Part shown: one piece after another, positions 25,163 through 33,486 of the stretch
Layout: each line of letters opens with the position of its first letter
Numbering within the stretch: the stretch's first letter is position 1
Assembly (NCBI GenBank): GCA_017546585.1
Contig: JAFYWC010000117.1
Span: forward strand, 1-61,091
Direction of reading: 5' to 3'
Source: Bacteroidales bacterium
GTDB taxonomy: Bacteria > Bacteroidota > Bacteroidia > Bacteroidales > UBA932
Length of the DNA stretch: 61,091 nt
Translations under genes and position numbers: made by a program
Notes under the pieces: generated by a model
Told to the model about the DNA's origin: nothing
The model's database searches: none
What the model saw: only the letters and a program-made list of their open reading frames with translations

Positions 25163-26539
25163 TCAGCGAATTGAGCGCCAGATTCGAGTCAGATAGACCG
25201 TGCGTGCAAGCAGATGTGCGAAGTATGCAGCCATAAGGATGTGCATCGCGATGCGGCCGTATTCCGCGGCTTCCGGCGATACGACACAGTTGAGACAAAG
25301 TATGCCCAGGGCCCAGGTTGCGGCAAAGCCGAGGGTCGCCCAAAGCATCGAGTTGCGCATCTGGCGCGAGGCTGTGGCGCCGATGAAGATGCCGTCCCAG
25401 GTGAAGGCGGCGCAGCCGGCCACAGGCATCAGAAGGAGCCACGGAAGATACTCCAGTGAAGCGTTCACAACCGCCTCGTCAGAGGTCATCGCCTTGAGCA
25501 TAGGCACTCCGGCAAACTGATATATCGCTATGAATATCAACGCAATGGACATACTCCACACAAAGGTCCACCTGACGGTCTGGCGCAGCATCGCGCTGTC
25601 CTTCGCTCCGATGTATCTGCCGGTAAGAGCCTCACCGGCATAGGCAAATCCGTCTGTAAAGTATGAGAATATCATCAGGAGTTTCATCAGTATCGAGCTG
25701 ACCGCCAGGAGCACATCGCCGTATCTGGCAGAGATGACTGTGAAACCGATGTAGATTGCGATGAAGCATAGCGAACGGACGAAGAGGTCGGTGTTCATCA
25801 CGAAGAAGCGCTTTGTCTCCCCTCCTCTGAACAAACCTTTGAGGTCGTCCTTCCGTAAAGTTGACAGGGTATTTTTCACATACTTGGTGAGCAGTCGCAT
25901 CAGTGCCACAAGCAGACCCGAATACTGGGCCACGACGGTTCCGACAGCTACTCCGATGAAGCCGATTCCGCCGAAATGCCAGCCTCCGAGGGTGAATCCG
26001 AGAGCGAGAAGAACACTCATCAGGATATTCATTCCATTGACTGTGAAGTCGGTGAACATCGGACTCACACTGTCCTGCATTCCGATGAACCATCCTTTGA
26101 GGGCCATCAGACTGAGGGTCGCGGGAGCGGCCCAGATGCGTACGAAGAAATATCTTGACGCGAGATCACGGACCTCAGGAGTAGAATCCACGAACAGGAA
26201 GGCAGCCTGTACAAATATCCATTGTATCGCGATAAGCACGAAGGCGCAGGCAAGTGCGATTCCGAGAGCACGGGCCAGTATGCGGGCACATTCGCGTCTG
26301 TCGCCACGGCCGAAGGCCTGGGCAGCCAGACCGCCCGTGCCCACTCTGAGGAAGCCGAAGTTCCAATAGAGCAGATCAAAGAGCATAGATCCGATGGCGA
26401 TTCCGCCGATCATAGTGGCCGCGCTTCCGTCAAGATGTCCGGCCACGGCGATGTCCACCATTCCGACGATCGGCACGGTGATGTTCGCCAGGATACTCGG
26501 TATCGCCAGCTTAAGTATGTCTTTGTTGATTGGTTTCAT
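25163..26539 (-). CDS. MATE-family efflux transporter (DinF-like branch)
   Basis: Inner-membrane exporter of 458 residues with 12 predicted helices in two six-helix halves. Family features are the start KPINKDILKLAIPSILANITVPIVGMVDIAVAGHL, the loop FGFLRVGTGGLAAQAFGRGD and, in the second half, ILMKLLMIFSYFTDGFAYAGEALTGRYIGAKD. These point to the DinF/Na+-or H+-coupled branch. The ATG overlaps the rsgA stop as TAATG, so translation is probably coupled. The substrate cannot be predicted. Confidence 0.93.
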   Translation of the reverse strand: MKPINKDILKLAIPSILANITVPIVGMVDIAVAGHLDGSAATMIGGIAIGSMLFDLLYWNFGFLRVGTGGLAAQAFGRGDRRECARILARALGIALACAFVLIAIQWIFVQAAFLFVDSTPEVRDLASRYFFVRIWAAPATLSLMALKGWFIGMQDSVSPMFTDFTVNGMNILMSVLLALGFTLGGWHFGGIGFIGVAVGTVVAQYSGLLVALMRLLTKYVKNTLSTLRKDDLKGLFRGGETKRFFVMNTDLFVRSLCFIAIYIGFTVISARYGDVLLAVSSILMKLLMIFSYFTDGFAYAGEALTGRYIGAKDSAMLRQTVRWTFVWSMSIALIFIAIYQFAGVPMLKAMTSDEAVVNASLEYLPWLLLMPVAGCAAFTWDGIFIGATASRQMRNSMLWATLGFAATWALGILCLNCVVSPEAAEYGRIAMHILMAAYFAHLLARTVYLTRIWRSIR

Positions 26540-27543
26540 TACCTGTATTTTCCCTCTTCGTCAAGCATACCGAGGTACGACGAATAGCGGTCATAGCTGA
26601 TCTCGCCGGCCTCGACAGCCTCCTTCACCGCACAGCCAGGTTCGTGCGTATGGGTGCAAGGAGCAAAGCGGCAATCTTCCGCCACCTTGAGCATTTCAGG
26701 GAAATAGAGAGCGATCTCCTCCTTCTTGAGGTCCACCAGACCGAAGCCGCGGAGACCAGGGGTGTCCACGATGAATCCTCCGGATACGAGTGAGTACATT
26801 TCGTAGAAAGTAGTCGTATGCTTACCCTGGAGGTGTACATCCGAAATCTCTCCTACACGTGGATCGAGCGAAGGGTCCAAAGCCTTGATGAGGGACGACT
26901 TTCCAACTCCGGAAACTCCTGAGAACAAGGACACTACAGGCTTTGAAGGATCGTAGTTTTCATTGACGCTTCCGTCCGGAAGAATCTTGCCGGAAACGAT
27001 GTCGCGAAGGCGGTCTACGCCGTCGCCGGTATGCGCCGACACCTCGACGATAGGATAGCCGGCACCGGTATAGATTTCACGGAAGGCTTCCAGCATATCC
27101 TGATGCTCCGGACCATAGAGGTCACATTTGTTGAGCACGATCACAGGGGGCACGTTATAGACCTCGCAGGTGACAAGCAGTCTGTCCAGGAACGGGAGCT
27201 TCACCTGAGGAAAATCCAACGTGATGACAAGGAAGGCGCGGTCCAGATTGGCCGCGATGATGTGGGACTGGCGTGAAAGGTTTGTGGACCTGCGGATGAT
27301 GTAGTTCTTCCTCTGCTCGACAGCGGTGATGACTGCAGGATTCTCCAGCGAAAGGTTCTCCGCCGGCACATCAGCCTCGAATGTGACTATATCACCCACC
27401 GCCACCGGGTTGGTCGCAGTGCTTCCCTTGAGTCTGATCTTTCCTCTGAGCACAGCCGGAAAGAGATTCCACTGCGGAAGCTGAGCCAGCATATAGTGGC
27501 TTCCTGTATGTTTTACTACTGTCGCTTGTCCTTTAATAGCCAT
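26539..27543 (-). CDS. rsgA: Ribosome small-subunit-dependent GTPase A
   Basis: Circularly permuted GTPase of 334 residues that helps late 30S subunit assembly. It has an N-terminal OB-fold (about 1-75), then permuted G motifs in order G4 (NKCD), G5 region, G1 (SGVGKSSLI, about 210) and G3 (DTPGLRG). The C-terminal zinc-binding motif is CRFAPCTHTHEPGC. The start at 27543 (MAIKGQATVV) is preferred over two codons upstream because conservation begins there. It faces the prenyl synthase gene across back-to-back promoters and is followed by the MATE gene with a one-base overlap. Confidence 0.97.
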   Translation of the reverse strand: MAIKGQATVVKHTGSHYMLAQLPQWNLFPAVLRGKIRLKGSTATNPVAVGDIVTFEADVPAENLSLENPAVITAVEQRKNYIIRRSTNLSRQSHIIAANLDRAFLVITLDFPQVKLPFLDRLLVTCEVYNVPPVIVLNKCDLYGPEHQDMLEAFREIYTGAGYPIVEVSAHTGDGVDRLRDIVSGKILPDGSVNENYDPSKPVVSLFSGVSGVGKSSLIKALDPSLDPRVGEISDVHLQGKHTTTFYEMYSLVSGGFIVDTPGLRGFGLVDLKKEEIALYFPEMLKVAEDCRFAPCTHTHEPGCAVKEAVEAGEISYDRYSSYLGMLDEEGKYR

Positions 27544-27564
27544 AAGCAATCCCGTTTAATGGTG

Positions 27565-27601
27565 CAAAGATAAAGAATTTCCGTTTTTATGTATATCTTT
27601 G
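27565..27601. promoter_or_regulatory. Back-to-back -7 boxes for rsgA and the prenyl synthase
   Basis: The minus-strand TATCTTTG (27572-27565) and plus-strand TATCTTTG (27594-27601) form a perfect inverted repeat separated by 21 bp. Each matches TAnnTTTG and sits 22-25 bp from its gene start. Clear TTTG boxes at -33 are not visible. Confidence 0.65.
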
Positions 27602-27625
27602 TGGGATATAGAATTTAATATTGTT

Positions 27626-28612
27626 ATGATACAGGAAAGCCATATTGATGCTGCTCTGAAGGAGATTTTCGACAATCTCACCTTCACACCGGAACCGTCG
27701 GGCCTCTACGACCCTCTCAGGTATATGATCGAGATCGGAGGAAAAAGGATACGTCCGCGCCTCTGCCTCACCGCATATGCATTGTTCAAGGACGGCTTCT
27801 GCGAGGAGATCCTGACTCCTGCGGCTGCAATCGAAGTATTCCACAGCTTCACCCTCATCCACGACGACATTATGGACAAGGCGGACGTGCGCCGCGGTGT
27901 GCCTACAGTGTACCGCAAGTGGGACGAGAACACCGCTATCCTTTCCGGAGACGTAATGTCGATCGAGAGCTACAAGATGGTGGCAAAGGCACCGGCAAAG
28001 GCTCTGCCTGAGGTGCTGACGCTGTTCTCCAAGACCGCTGCAGAGGTGTGCGAGGGACAGCAGTACGATATGGACTTCGAGGATATGGACTTCGTGCCTA
28101 TGGCCAGCTATATGAAGATGATCGGCCTGAAGACCGCAGTGCTCATCGCCTGCGCGGCAAAGATGGGCGCGGTGATTGCAGAAGCACCGGCGGCATCCTG
28201 CGAACTCCTGTACAAGTATGGATACGACCTCGGACTCGCATTCCAGATCGCTGACGACTGGCTCGACACATACGGCGACCCTGCGGTGTTCGGAAAGGCG
28301 ATCGGAGGCGACATCCTGAACAACAAGAAGAGCTGGCTTATGACCAGAGCGTTCGAGAAGGCGTCCGACGAGGTACGCGAGAGACTGATCTCTGCGATGG
28401 CAATGCCGATCGAGCCCGAGGCCCAGAAGGAGGCGAAGATCGCTGCAGTGAAGGACATCTACAGCGAACTCGGAGTCGAAGAGGAGGCACGCCAGGAGAC
28501 AGTGAAGTTCCACAGCCAGGCTATGGGCTACGTGGAAGAACTGAACCTCGCTCCTGAGGCTGCAGCGCTTCTTGAAAACTATGCAAAGAAATTATTAGGT
28601 AGAACAAAATAA
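27626..28612 (+). CDS. Polyprenyl diphosphate synthase (class I, IspA/IspB-like)
   Basis: Trans-prenyltransferase of 328 residues, extending allylic diphosphates with isopentenyl diphosphate. It shows GGKRIRPRLCLTAY, the first Asp-rich motif DDIMD (about 80) and the second, DDWLD (about 210), followed by KAIGGDI. Residues upstream of the first motif (VFHSFTLIHDD) carry no obvious bulky pair that would fix a short product. It could make geranylgeranyl or longer chains for menaquinone; product length is not predictable here. The start at 27626 follows the -7 box by 24 bp. The stop overlaps the next gene as TAATG. Confidence 0.93.
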   Translation: MIQESHIDAALKEIFDNLTFTPEPSGLYDPLRYMIEIGGKRIRPRLCLTAYALFKDGFCEEILTPAAAIEVFHSFTLIHDDIMDKADVRRGVPTVYRKWDENTAILSGDVMSIESYKMVAKAPAKALPEVLTLFSKTAAEVCEGQQYDMDFEDMDFVPMASYMKMIGLKTAVLIACAAKMGAVIAEAPAASCELLYKYGYDLGLAFQIADDWLDTYGDPAVFGKAIGGDILNNKKSWLMTRAFEKASDEVRERLISAMAMPIEPEAQKEAKIAAVKDIYSELGVEEEARQETVKFHSQAMGYVEELNLAPEAAALLENYAKKLLGRTK

Positions 28613-30063
28613 TGGAACACAATGATAACAAGGCGCTTCAGCGCCGTGCCACTCTGGCACCCGAACCGAACGCAAGTGAGTGTTCGGTATGCCCCTCGGG
28701 GCTGTCACCAAAGGTGACTGGGGGTAGACCAATCTCTAAAGCGAGCGCTTTAGAGATTATGGCGCCTGCAGGCAACTTCGAATGCCTGCACGCAGCAATA
28801 CAAGGTGGAGCGGACTCTGTGTATTTCGGAGTTGAGAAACTCAATATGCGATCACACTCTGCCAACAACTTCAAGATGACTGACCTTGCAGAGATTGTGA
28901 GGATCTGTTCACAGTACAATGTAAAGACTTATCTTACCCTCAACATCGCCCTTTTCGGTGAAGATCTTGAGGATATGAAGCGCACTCTTGACGCAGCCAA
29001 GGCTGCAGGCATCACTGCCGTGATCGCCTCGGATATGGCTGCGATCATCTATGCCCGCCAGATCGGCGTGGAGGTGCATATTTCCACACAGCTCAGCATC
29101 TCGAACATCGAGGCTCTGCGCTTCTATGCGCAGTACGCCGATGTGATCGTGCTTGCCCGCGAGCTCAACCTCGGCCAGGTGAAGGAGATCAAGAGAATCA
29201 TCGACGAGGAGCAGATCTGCGGTCCTTCAGGCCGTATCGTGGAGATCGAGATGTTCGCTCACGGTGCGCTCTGTATGGCCATTTCAGGCAAGTGCTACCT
29301 CAGCCTTCACGAGTACGGAGCATCCGCAAACCGCGGCTCGTGCTTCCAGCTCTGCCGCCGCGCATACAAGGTGGAGGACAGGGAGACCGGAATGCAGCTT
29401 GAGATCGACAACAAATACATTATGTCGCCTAAGGACCTGTGTACCATCGAGTTTATGGACAAGATCATCGACGCCGGCGTGACTGTCTTCAAGATCGAAG
29501 GACGTGCACGTTCGGCTGAATACGTGAAGAGAGTGGCTTCTTGCTACCGCCGTGCGGCTGACGCCGTATGCGACGGCACATACACTCCTGAGCTCGGCGA
29601 ATCTATGAAGGCCGAACTTATGGAAGTATTCAACAGAGGCTTCTGGGGCGGCTACTATCAGGGTGCCAAGATGGGAGAATGGTGCGACGTCTACGGAAGC
29701 ACCGCTACCCGCAAGAAGGCATACTGCGGAAAGATCACCAACTGGTTCGGCAAACTCGGAGTGGCAGAGATCCTCGTGGAGTCAAACCCTCTCAAGGTTG
29801 GTGACAAGATCCTCATCATCGGTCCTACATCAGGCTGCGTAGAGTACACAGTTCCTGAGATCCGCGTGGATCTCAAGCCGGTAGAGGAAGCTGGAAAGGG
29901 AGTATACTGCTCTATTCCTATCGACTGGAGCCAGGTGGTTCCGGGAGCACGCGAGGAGGCGTTGAGCCTCTGCGGCGACGGCTGCAGCGAGACAGCCTGC
30001 CGCGCCATCGAGGAGTCCCGTCTCCGCCGCAGCGACAAGGTCTACATCTGGCCTGAAGTGTAA
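28612..30063 (+). CDS. Peptidase U32-family protein (RlhA/TrhP-like) with hairpin-encoded N-terminal insert
   Basis: Protein of 483 residues. Conserved U32 sequence starts at EIMAPAGNFECLHAAIQGGADSVYFGV (about residue 48) and continues through the cysteine-rich core CMAISGKCYLSL...GSCFQLCRRAY and FKIEGRARSAEYV. Characterised members (TrhP, RlhA) are iron-sulfur proteins acting in RNA hydroxylation rather than proteases. Residues 10-47 are encoded by six consecutive DNA hairpins (28632-28758) and look unrelated to the family. Removing 38 codons would leave MEHNDNKAL-EIMAPAGN, a normal U32 start. The start at 28612 is supported by TAATG coupling to the prenyl synthase gene. The ATG at 28759 could also be used but would cut the first conserved strand. 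Confidence 0.9.
   Translation: MEHNDNKALQRRATLAPEPNASECSVCPSGLSPKVTGGRPISKASALEIMAPAGNFECLHAAIQGGADSVYFGVEKLNMRSHSANNFKMTDLAEIVRICSQYNVKTYLTLNIALFGEDLEDMKRTLDAAKAAGITAVIASDMAAIIYARQIGVEVHISTQLSISNIEALRFYAQYADVIVLARELNLGQVKEIKRIIDEEQICGPSGRIVEIEMFAHGALCMAISGKCYLSLHEYGASANRGSCFQLCRRAYKVEDRETGMQLEIDNKYIMSPKDLCTIEFMDKIIDAGVTVFKIEGRARSAEYVKRVASCYRRAADAVCDGTYTPELGESMKAELMEVFNRGFWGGYYQGAKMGEWCDVYGSTATRKKAYCGKITNWFGKLGVAEILVESNPLKVGDKILIIGPTSGCVEYTVPEIRVDLKPVEEAGKGVYCSIPIDWSQVVPGAREEALSLCGDGCSETACRAIEESRLRRSDKVYIWPEV
28632..28758. repeat. Cluster of six hairpins inside the U32 coding sequence
   Basis: Six consecutive inverted repeats: GGCGCT/AGCGCC (28632-28645), GTGCCA/TGGCAC (28646-28660), CCGAAC/GTTCGG (28661-28687), GCCCC/GGGGC (28691-28702), GTCACC/GGTGAC (28704-28718) and a 13-bp stem starting AATCTCTAAAGCG (28731-28743, paired with 28746-28758). 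They cover almost every base and lie in frame. This resembles a composite REP cluster that was inserted into a gene and retained as coding sequence. Confidence 0.85.
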
Positions 30064-30081
30064 CCCATTCAATTTCAGAAA

Positions 30082-30291
30082 ATGGACGTTCTTGTATTGC
30101 TGGCCATACTTTTCCTGGCCCTCTGGTTCTGCATATTCCTCCCCGCAGGAATGGCACTACGCCGTGGCCGCAGTGCCATCGGATGGGTGTTGATGGCGTG
30201 GATCACCACGCCAGTCGTTGCGATCATTGCACTCCTCATCGTCGGAGACAGCCCGGACAAGATCCGCGAAGACCTCCGCAACGATCGCTAG
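30082..30291 (+). CDS. Small two-helix membrane protein, unknown function
   Basis: Predicted protein of 69 residues with two hydrophobic segments (VLLAILFLALWFCIFLPAG and WVLMAWITTPVVAIIALLIVG), separated by a basic turn (ALRRGRSAIG), and a charged tail (DSPDKIREDLRNDR). It begins 18 bp after the U32 gene on the same strand and ends 1 bp from the convergent VWA gene. The shared junction is the palindrome CGCTAGGCTAGCG (30286-30298), which supplies both stop codons. I do not recognise a family. The clean topology and operon position support a real gene. Confidence 0.7.
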   Translation: MDVLVLLAILFLALWFCIFLPAGMALRRGRSAIGWVLMAWITTPVVAIIALLIVGDSPDKIREDLRNDR

Positions 30292-30292
30292 G

Positions 30293-31777
30293 CTAGCGGA
30301 CGAGAGATTTGGCTGTTGAGATGAGTTCGAGGAGTTCGGCTCTGTAGCCGTGCGGATCGAAGGCGAGGCCCTGCTCAACGAGCGATGCAGCCATATCGTA
30401 GTCTGCTGTACCTTTATGCTTGGAGTCGCGGAGGACCATTCCGTAGGCTGCGACACCAGCTGCGAATGAGAGTTCAGATCCGTCTGATGACACACCCTTC
30501 ACCTCATCTGTCAGGAGGATGCTCTCCTGTCCGAGTGCCTTCTTATAGCGTACATCGAATGCAGCCACCTGCTGACCCGACTCGAAACCTTCTGCAGGGA
30601 TGATTTCATAAAGCGCTGTGATTGTCTGGCCTGCACCGATCTCGCCTGCATCCTTCTTGTCATTCTCGAAATCCTCGTTGGACATCACCCTGTTCTCGTA
30701 ACCGATGAGTCTGTAGCTGTCCACCTTCTCAGGATCGAATGTGATCTGAACCTTGGTGTCGTTTGCCACCGAATAGAACTTTGAGTTCTCGTGAACAAAC
30801 ACCTTCACCATTTCAAGCTCAGAATCAATGTACTGATATGTGCCGTTTCCCTTGTTGGAAATGGTCTCCATCATACTGTCATTGAGATTGCCGGAACCGA
30901 AACCGCATACTGTAAGGTAGATTCCCTTGTCTGCATAGTCCTGCACCATTTCAAGAAGAGCGTCTGTCGATGTCACGCCGACATTGAAGTCGCCGTCTGT
31001 GCCCATAATCACTCTGTTGTTGCCGCCTTCGATAAAGTTTTCGAGTGCCTCTTCATATGCCATCTTCATAGCTGCACCACCGGCAGTCGAGCCCCTGGCA
31101 TTGAGCTTTGCGATGGCCTTCTTTATCTTGTTCGCCTCGCTTGCCGGGGTCGATCCGATCAGTTTTTCAACACTGCTTGCATATGTGATGATCGACACTC
31201 TGTCATCAGGACGGAGGTTGTCTACCAGAGTGGCCAGACAAGATTTGAGAAGTCCGAGTTTGTCGGCAGAATCCATTGATCCCGAGACATCTACCATAAA
31301 GACAAAGTTTGCAGGAGGTGTCTGTGAAAGGTCCATCGATTTTCCCTTGAGACCGAGACGTACGAGTCTGTGTTCCTCGTTCCAAGGGCAAGGTCCGACT
31401 TCAGAATTCACTGCGACTGTATGGTCGCCTGTCGGATCCGCATAGTTGAAAGTGAAATAATTGAGAAACTCCTCGATGCGTACCGAATATGCACTTGGAA
31501 GCATTCCTTTGGACAGCATCTTTCGCATATAACCGTATGCTGCGCCGTCAGCATCGATCGAGAATGTAGAGACGTTCTGGTCTGATGTCTTGATGAAGTC
31601 GTTTTCTACGATTTCATCGAACCTGTCGCCCGCCTCTTCGTCGCCGGGCTCCGGCATTGAAGCCTCATAATCCTCCTCAGGGTAAACCAATCCATCCATA
31701 TAAAAGCCTCCCTTCGAGCAGGACGCAACACAGATGCCCACCAGAGCCACTGCGAGAATGTTGAAAAGATGTCTCAT
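30293..31777 (-). CDS. VWA-domain lipoprotein, YfbK family
   Basis: Lipoprotein of 494 residues (LVGICVASC) with a YfbK-type arrangement: an N-terminal von Willebrand-associated region (FSIDADGAAYGYMRKML, RIEEFLNYF), a VWA domain about 155-330 with MIDAS motif DVSGS (about 165), Thr in STAGGAAM and Asp in GTDGDFNVG, and a C-terminal DUF3520-like region (SVANDTKVQITFDPEKVDSYRLIGYENR...LYEIIP). Residues 25-50 after the lipid anchor are very acidic. Its upstream gap (31778-31880) shows no clear promoter, and the 108-bp repeat lies just above. The molecular role of YfbK proteins is not established. Confidence 0.92.
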   Translation of the reverse strand: MRHLFNILAVALVGICVASCSKGGFYMDGLVYPEEDYEASMPEPGDEEAGDRFDEIVENDFIKTSDQNVSTFSIDADGAAYGYMRKMLSKGMLPSAYSVRIEEFLNYFTFNYADPTGDHTVAVNSEVGPCPWNEEHRLVRLGLKGKSMDLSQTPPANFVFMVDVSGSMDSADKLGLLKSCLATLVDNLRPDDRVSIITYASSVEKLIGSTPASEANKIKKAIAKLNARGSTAGGAAMKMAYEEALENFIEGGNNRVIMGTDGDFNVGVTSTDALLEMVQDYADKGIYLTVCGFGSGNLNDSMMETISNKGNGTYQYIDSELEMVKVFVHENSKFYSVANDTKVQITFDPEKVDSYRLIGYENRVMSNEDFENDKKDAGEIGAGQTITALYEIIPAEGFESGQQVAAFDVRYKKALGQESILLTDEVKGVSSDGSELSFAAGVAAYGMVLRDSKHKGTADYDMAASLVEQGLAFDPHGYRAELLELISTAKSLVR

Positions 31778-31880
31778 ATCGTATCGGTTTTATTGTCCGC
31801 CCATATAGATGCACATCCCCGGTCTTTCGTTACAGCCAGACCCTGGAATTTTCCAACCCGGCTTAATGTGGCGTTTTGAG

Positions 31881-31988
31881 CGTGAAATGCAACAAGCTGC
31901 AGCACAGTCACTTACAGACTATGCGTGCCGCCAAAGGGGAGCACGCGGTTTACGTAAGATGCTGAGGATAAAAGGGTTACATTTCACG
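31881..31988 (-). repeat. 108-bp element with 9-bp terminal inverted repeats, copy 2
   Basis: Same ends as copy 1 (CGTGAAATG/CATTTCACG), same length of 108 bp and an identical 24-bp core at 31923-31946. It lies 45 bp downstream of the recO stop and upstream of the VWA gene. Differences from copy 1 cluster between the ends and the core, so both ends and core appear constrained. Confidence 0.75.
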
Positions 31989-32033
31989 GCAAATGCTGAA
32001 TCGCCTATGGATAGAGGGTGGGCAGAGGGGAAA

Positions 32034-32687
32034 TCAGGCGAAAAGGGAGCGGAGGACGCGGAGGGAGTTGACGTTGACGGCAGAGTCGGTGTGGAACTCG
32101 ATGTAGCGGAGGATTTCCTCCGCGATCTCATTGCGGACTGCGCCGCTGAGAGGGATGAGCATCGACTCCGCGAACGGGAGCGACATAAACTGCTCCACTA
32201 TCGGATAATGGTCGCCGACGAACGGAAGGAGGTCCTTGGCTTCCGGACGGAAGCCGAGCTCGACTGAAAGTTCGAGAAGGAAGCGGATGTGGAAGTTGCT
32301 GAAGTCTGACTCGATCGCATCAAGAAGAAGGATGCTCTTTTCACACCACTCATAAAGACCTGGTTCATAGGTGCCTTCCTTGACGACGCGGAAGAGCACC
32401 TCGCTGATGAACATAGTCATCGCGTTCTTGTACATATTGTTTCGGATGCCCATCAAAGGGTGTCGCGAAACGAGGTTGCGGGCCGTGAAGAGAGTGGATT
32501 TGTTGGTCTCGATCACATCGGCCTCCAGCAGGGAGAGAGGGAGGTACAGGGACATAGAGGATTTCTTGCCGGCTGAACGTACAAGAAAACTTCGTCGTCC
32601 ATACTCCCTGCTGAGGGTATGGACGACGAGTGAATTCTCACCGAACTTGGTGGTATGTAGAACTGTCAGTTCGGTATTTTTTGTCAT
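32034..32687 (-). CDS. recO: DNA repair protein RecO
   Basis: RecF-pathway mediator of 217 residues that loads RecA. The N-terminal OB-fold opens TELTVLHTTKFGENSLVVHTLSREYGRRSFLVRSAGKKSS. The helical C-terminal half contains LFRVVKEGTYEPGLYEWCEKSILLLD and FHIRFLLELSVELGFRP. The zinc cysteines of some RecO proteins are absent. The start at 32687 (MTKNTELTV) is preferred; an upstream in-frame ATG at 32750 would translate a REP sequence (residues NCHPERSRGSN) and overlap rdgB. It is probably cotranscribed with rdgB, separated by the REP unit. Confidence 0.93.
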   Translation of the reverse strand: MTKNTELTVLHTTKFGENSLVVHTLSREYGRRSFLVRSAGKKSSMSLYLPLSLLEADVIETNKSTLFTARNLVSRHPLMGIRNNMYKNAMTMFISEVLFRVVKEGTYEPGLYEWCEKSILLLDAIESDFSNFHIRFLLELSVELGFRPEAKDLLPFVGDHYPIVEQFMSLPFAESMLIPLSGAVRNEIAEEILRYIEFHTDSAVNVNSLRVLRSLFA

Positions 32688-32699
32688 TGCCTTCGTATT

Positions 32700-32726
32700 A
32701 GACCCTCGACTTCGCTCGGGATGACA
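32700..32726. repeat. REP unit between rdgB and recO
   Basis: AGACCCTCGACTTCGCTCGG followed by GATGACA. This is the reverse orientation of the unit at 59653-59679 (GTCATCCTGAGCGAAGTCGA...), with small differences. It occupies nearly the whole 41-bp gap between the two genes. Confidence 0.8.
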
Positions 32727-32728
32727 GT

Positions 32729-33358
32729 TTAAGCATTGTTCTGAAGCCACTGGGCCATAGCGCGGAGGGCCTTGCCTCTGTGGGAGATGTCGTTCTTCTG
32801 CTCTTCAGAAATATCTGCGAGAGTGAGTCCCGGATACTCGTCAGCGATGAAGATAGGATCGTAGCCAAAGCCGCCGTTGCCTGATTTCTCACGTGCGATA
32901 ACGCCCTCGAGAGCGCCCTCGAACATCTTCACCTGACCGTCGATGATCAATGTGATCACACTCTTGAAGCGGGCTCTTCTCGACACAGACTTTGTCTTCA
33001 CGCCAAGCGCCTCTGCCATCCTTGCCTCGCCCTCGATCACACCGAGTTCGTAGAGGACCTTGTCCATATTCTTGTTGAAATCCTTGTCGTCGCCTGCATA
33101 GCGGGCTGTGTACACTCCGGGAGCGCCGCCCAAAGCATCGACTTCAAGTCCTGTATCGTCTGCAAAACAGTTGCAGCCCAACTTCTCATATAGATACTGA
33201 GCCTTCTGTAAAGAATTGGCTCTCAATGTCTTTCCAGTTTCAGGTATATCTTCTGTGATACCTACATCTGCGAGAGAAACGAGCTCAAAGCCCTCGCCGA
33301 GAATTTCCGAAGCTTCGCGCAGTTTGCCGCTGTTGCCCGTTGCAAATACTATTTTCAT
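32729..33358 (-). CDS. rdgB: dITP/XTP pyrophosphatase (HAM1/RdgB)
   Basis: House-cleaning nucleotide pyrophosphatase of 209 residues that hydrolyses non-canonical purine NTPs. It shows the opening FATGNSGKLREA, the conserved ETGKTLRANSLQKAQYLYEKLG, FADDTGLEVDALGGAPGVYTARYAG, the core GNGGFGYDPIFIADEYPGLTLADIS and the C-terminal KNDISHRGKAL. The length is normal. Its gene starts 35 bp from a -7 box TACCTTTG (33400-33393) divergent from the S41 protease gene. It is followed by recO after a REP unit. Confidence 0.97.
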   Translation of the reverse strand: MKIVFATGNSGKLREASEILGEGFELVSLADVGITEDIPETGKTLRANSLQKAQYLYEKLGCNCFADDTGLEVDALGGAPGVYTARYAGDDKDFNKNMDKVLYELGVIEGEARMAEALGVKTKSVSRRARFKSVITLIIDGQVKMFEGALEGVIAREKSGNGGFGYDPIFIADEYPGLTLADISEEQKNDISHRGKALRAMAQWLQNNA

Positions 33359-33392
33359 AAAACTGCTCTTTTATTACTGTATTAAACGGCTG

Positions 33393-33421
33393 CAAAGGTA
33401 TAAAAATATTTCGTATTTTTG
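33393..33421. promoter_or_regulatory. Back-to-back -7 boxes for rdgB and the S41 protease
   Basis: TACCTTTG on the minus strand (33400-33393) and TATTTTTG on the plus strand (33414-33421), 13 bp apart. Both fit TAnnTTTG. The first gives rdgB a 35-bp leader region and the second lies 66 bp before the protease start at 33487. Confidence 0.65.
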
Positions 33422-33486
33422 TGGCACATATTATGCCTCCCCTGCGGCCGGATTTCCCGCGCACAAAGGCATCCAAGAACGAATAT

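Noticed and set aside
32688-32750. Extended N-terminus of RecO starting at 32750
   Set aside because: The extra residues translate a REP element and overlap rdgB. RecO conservation begins at MTKNTELTV.
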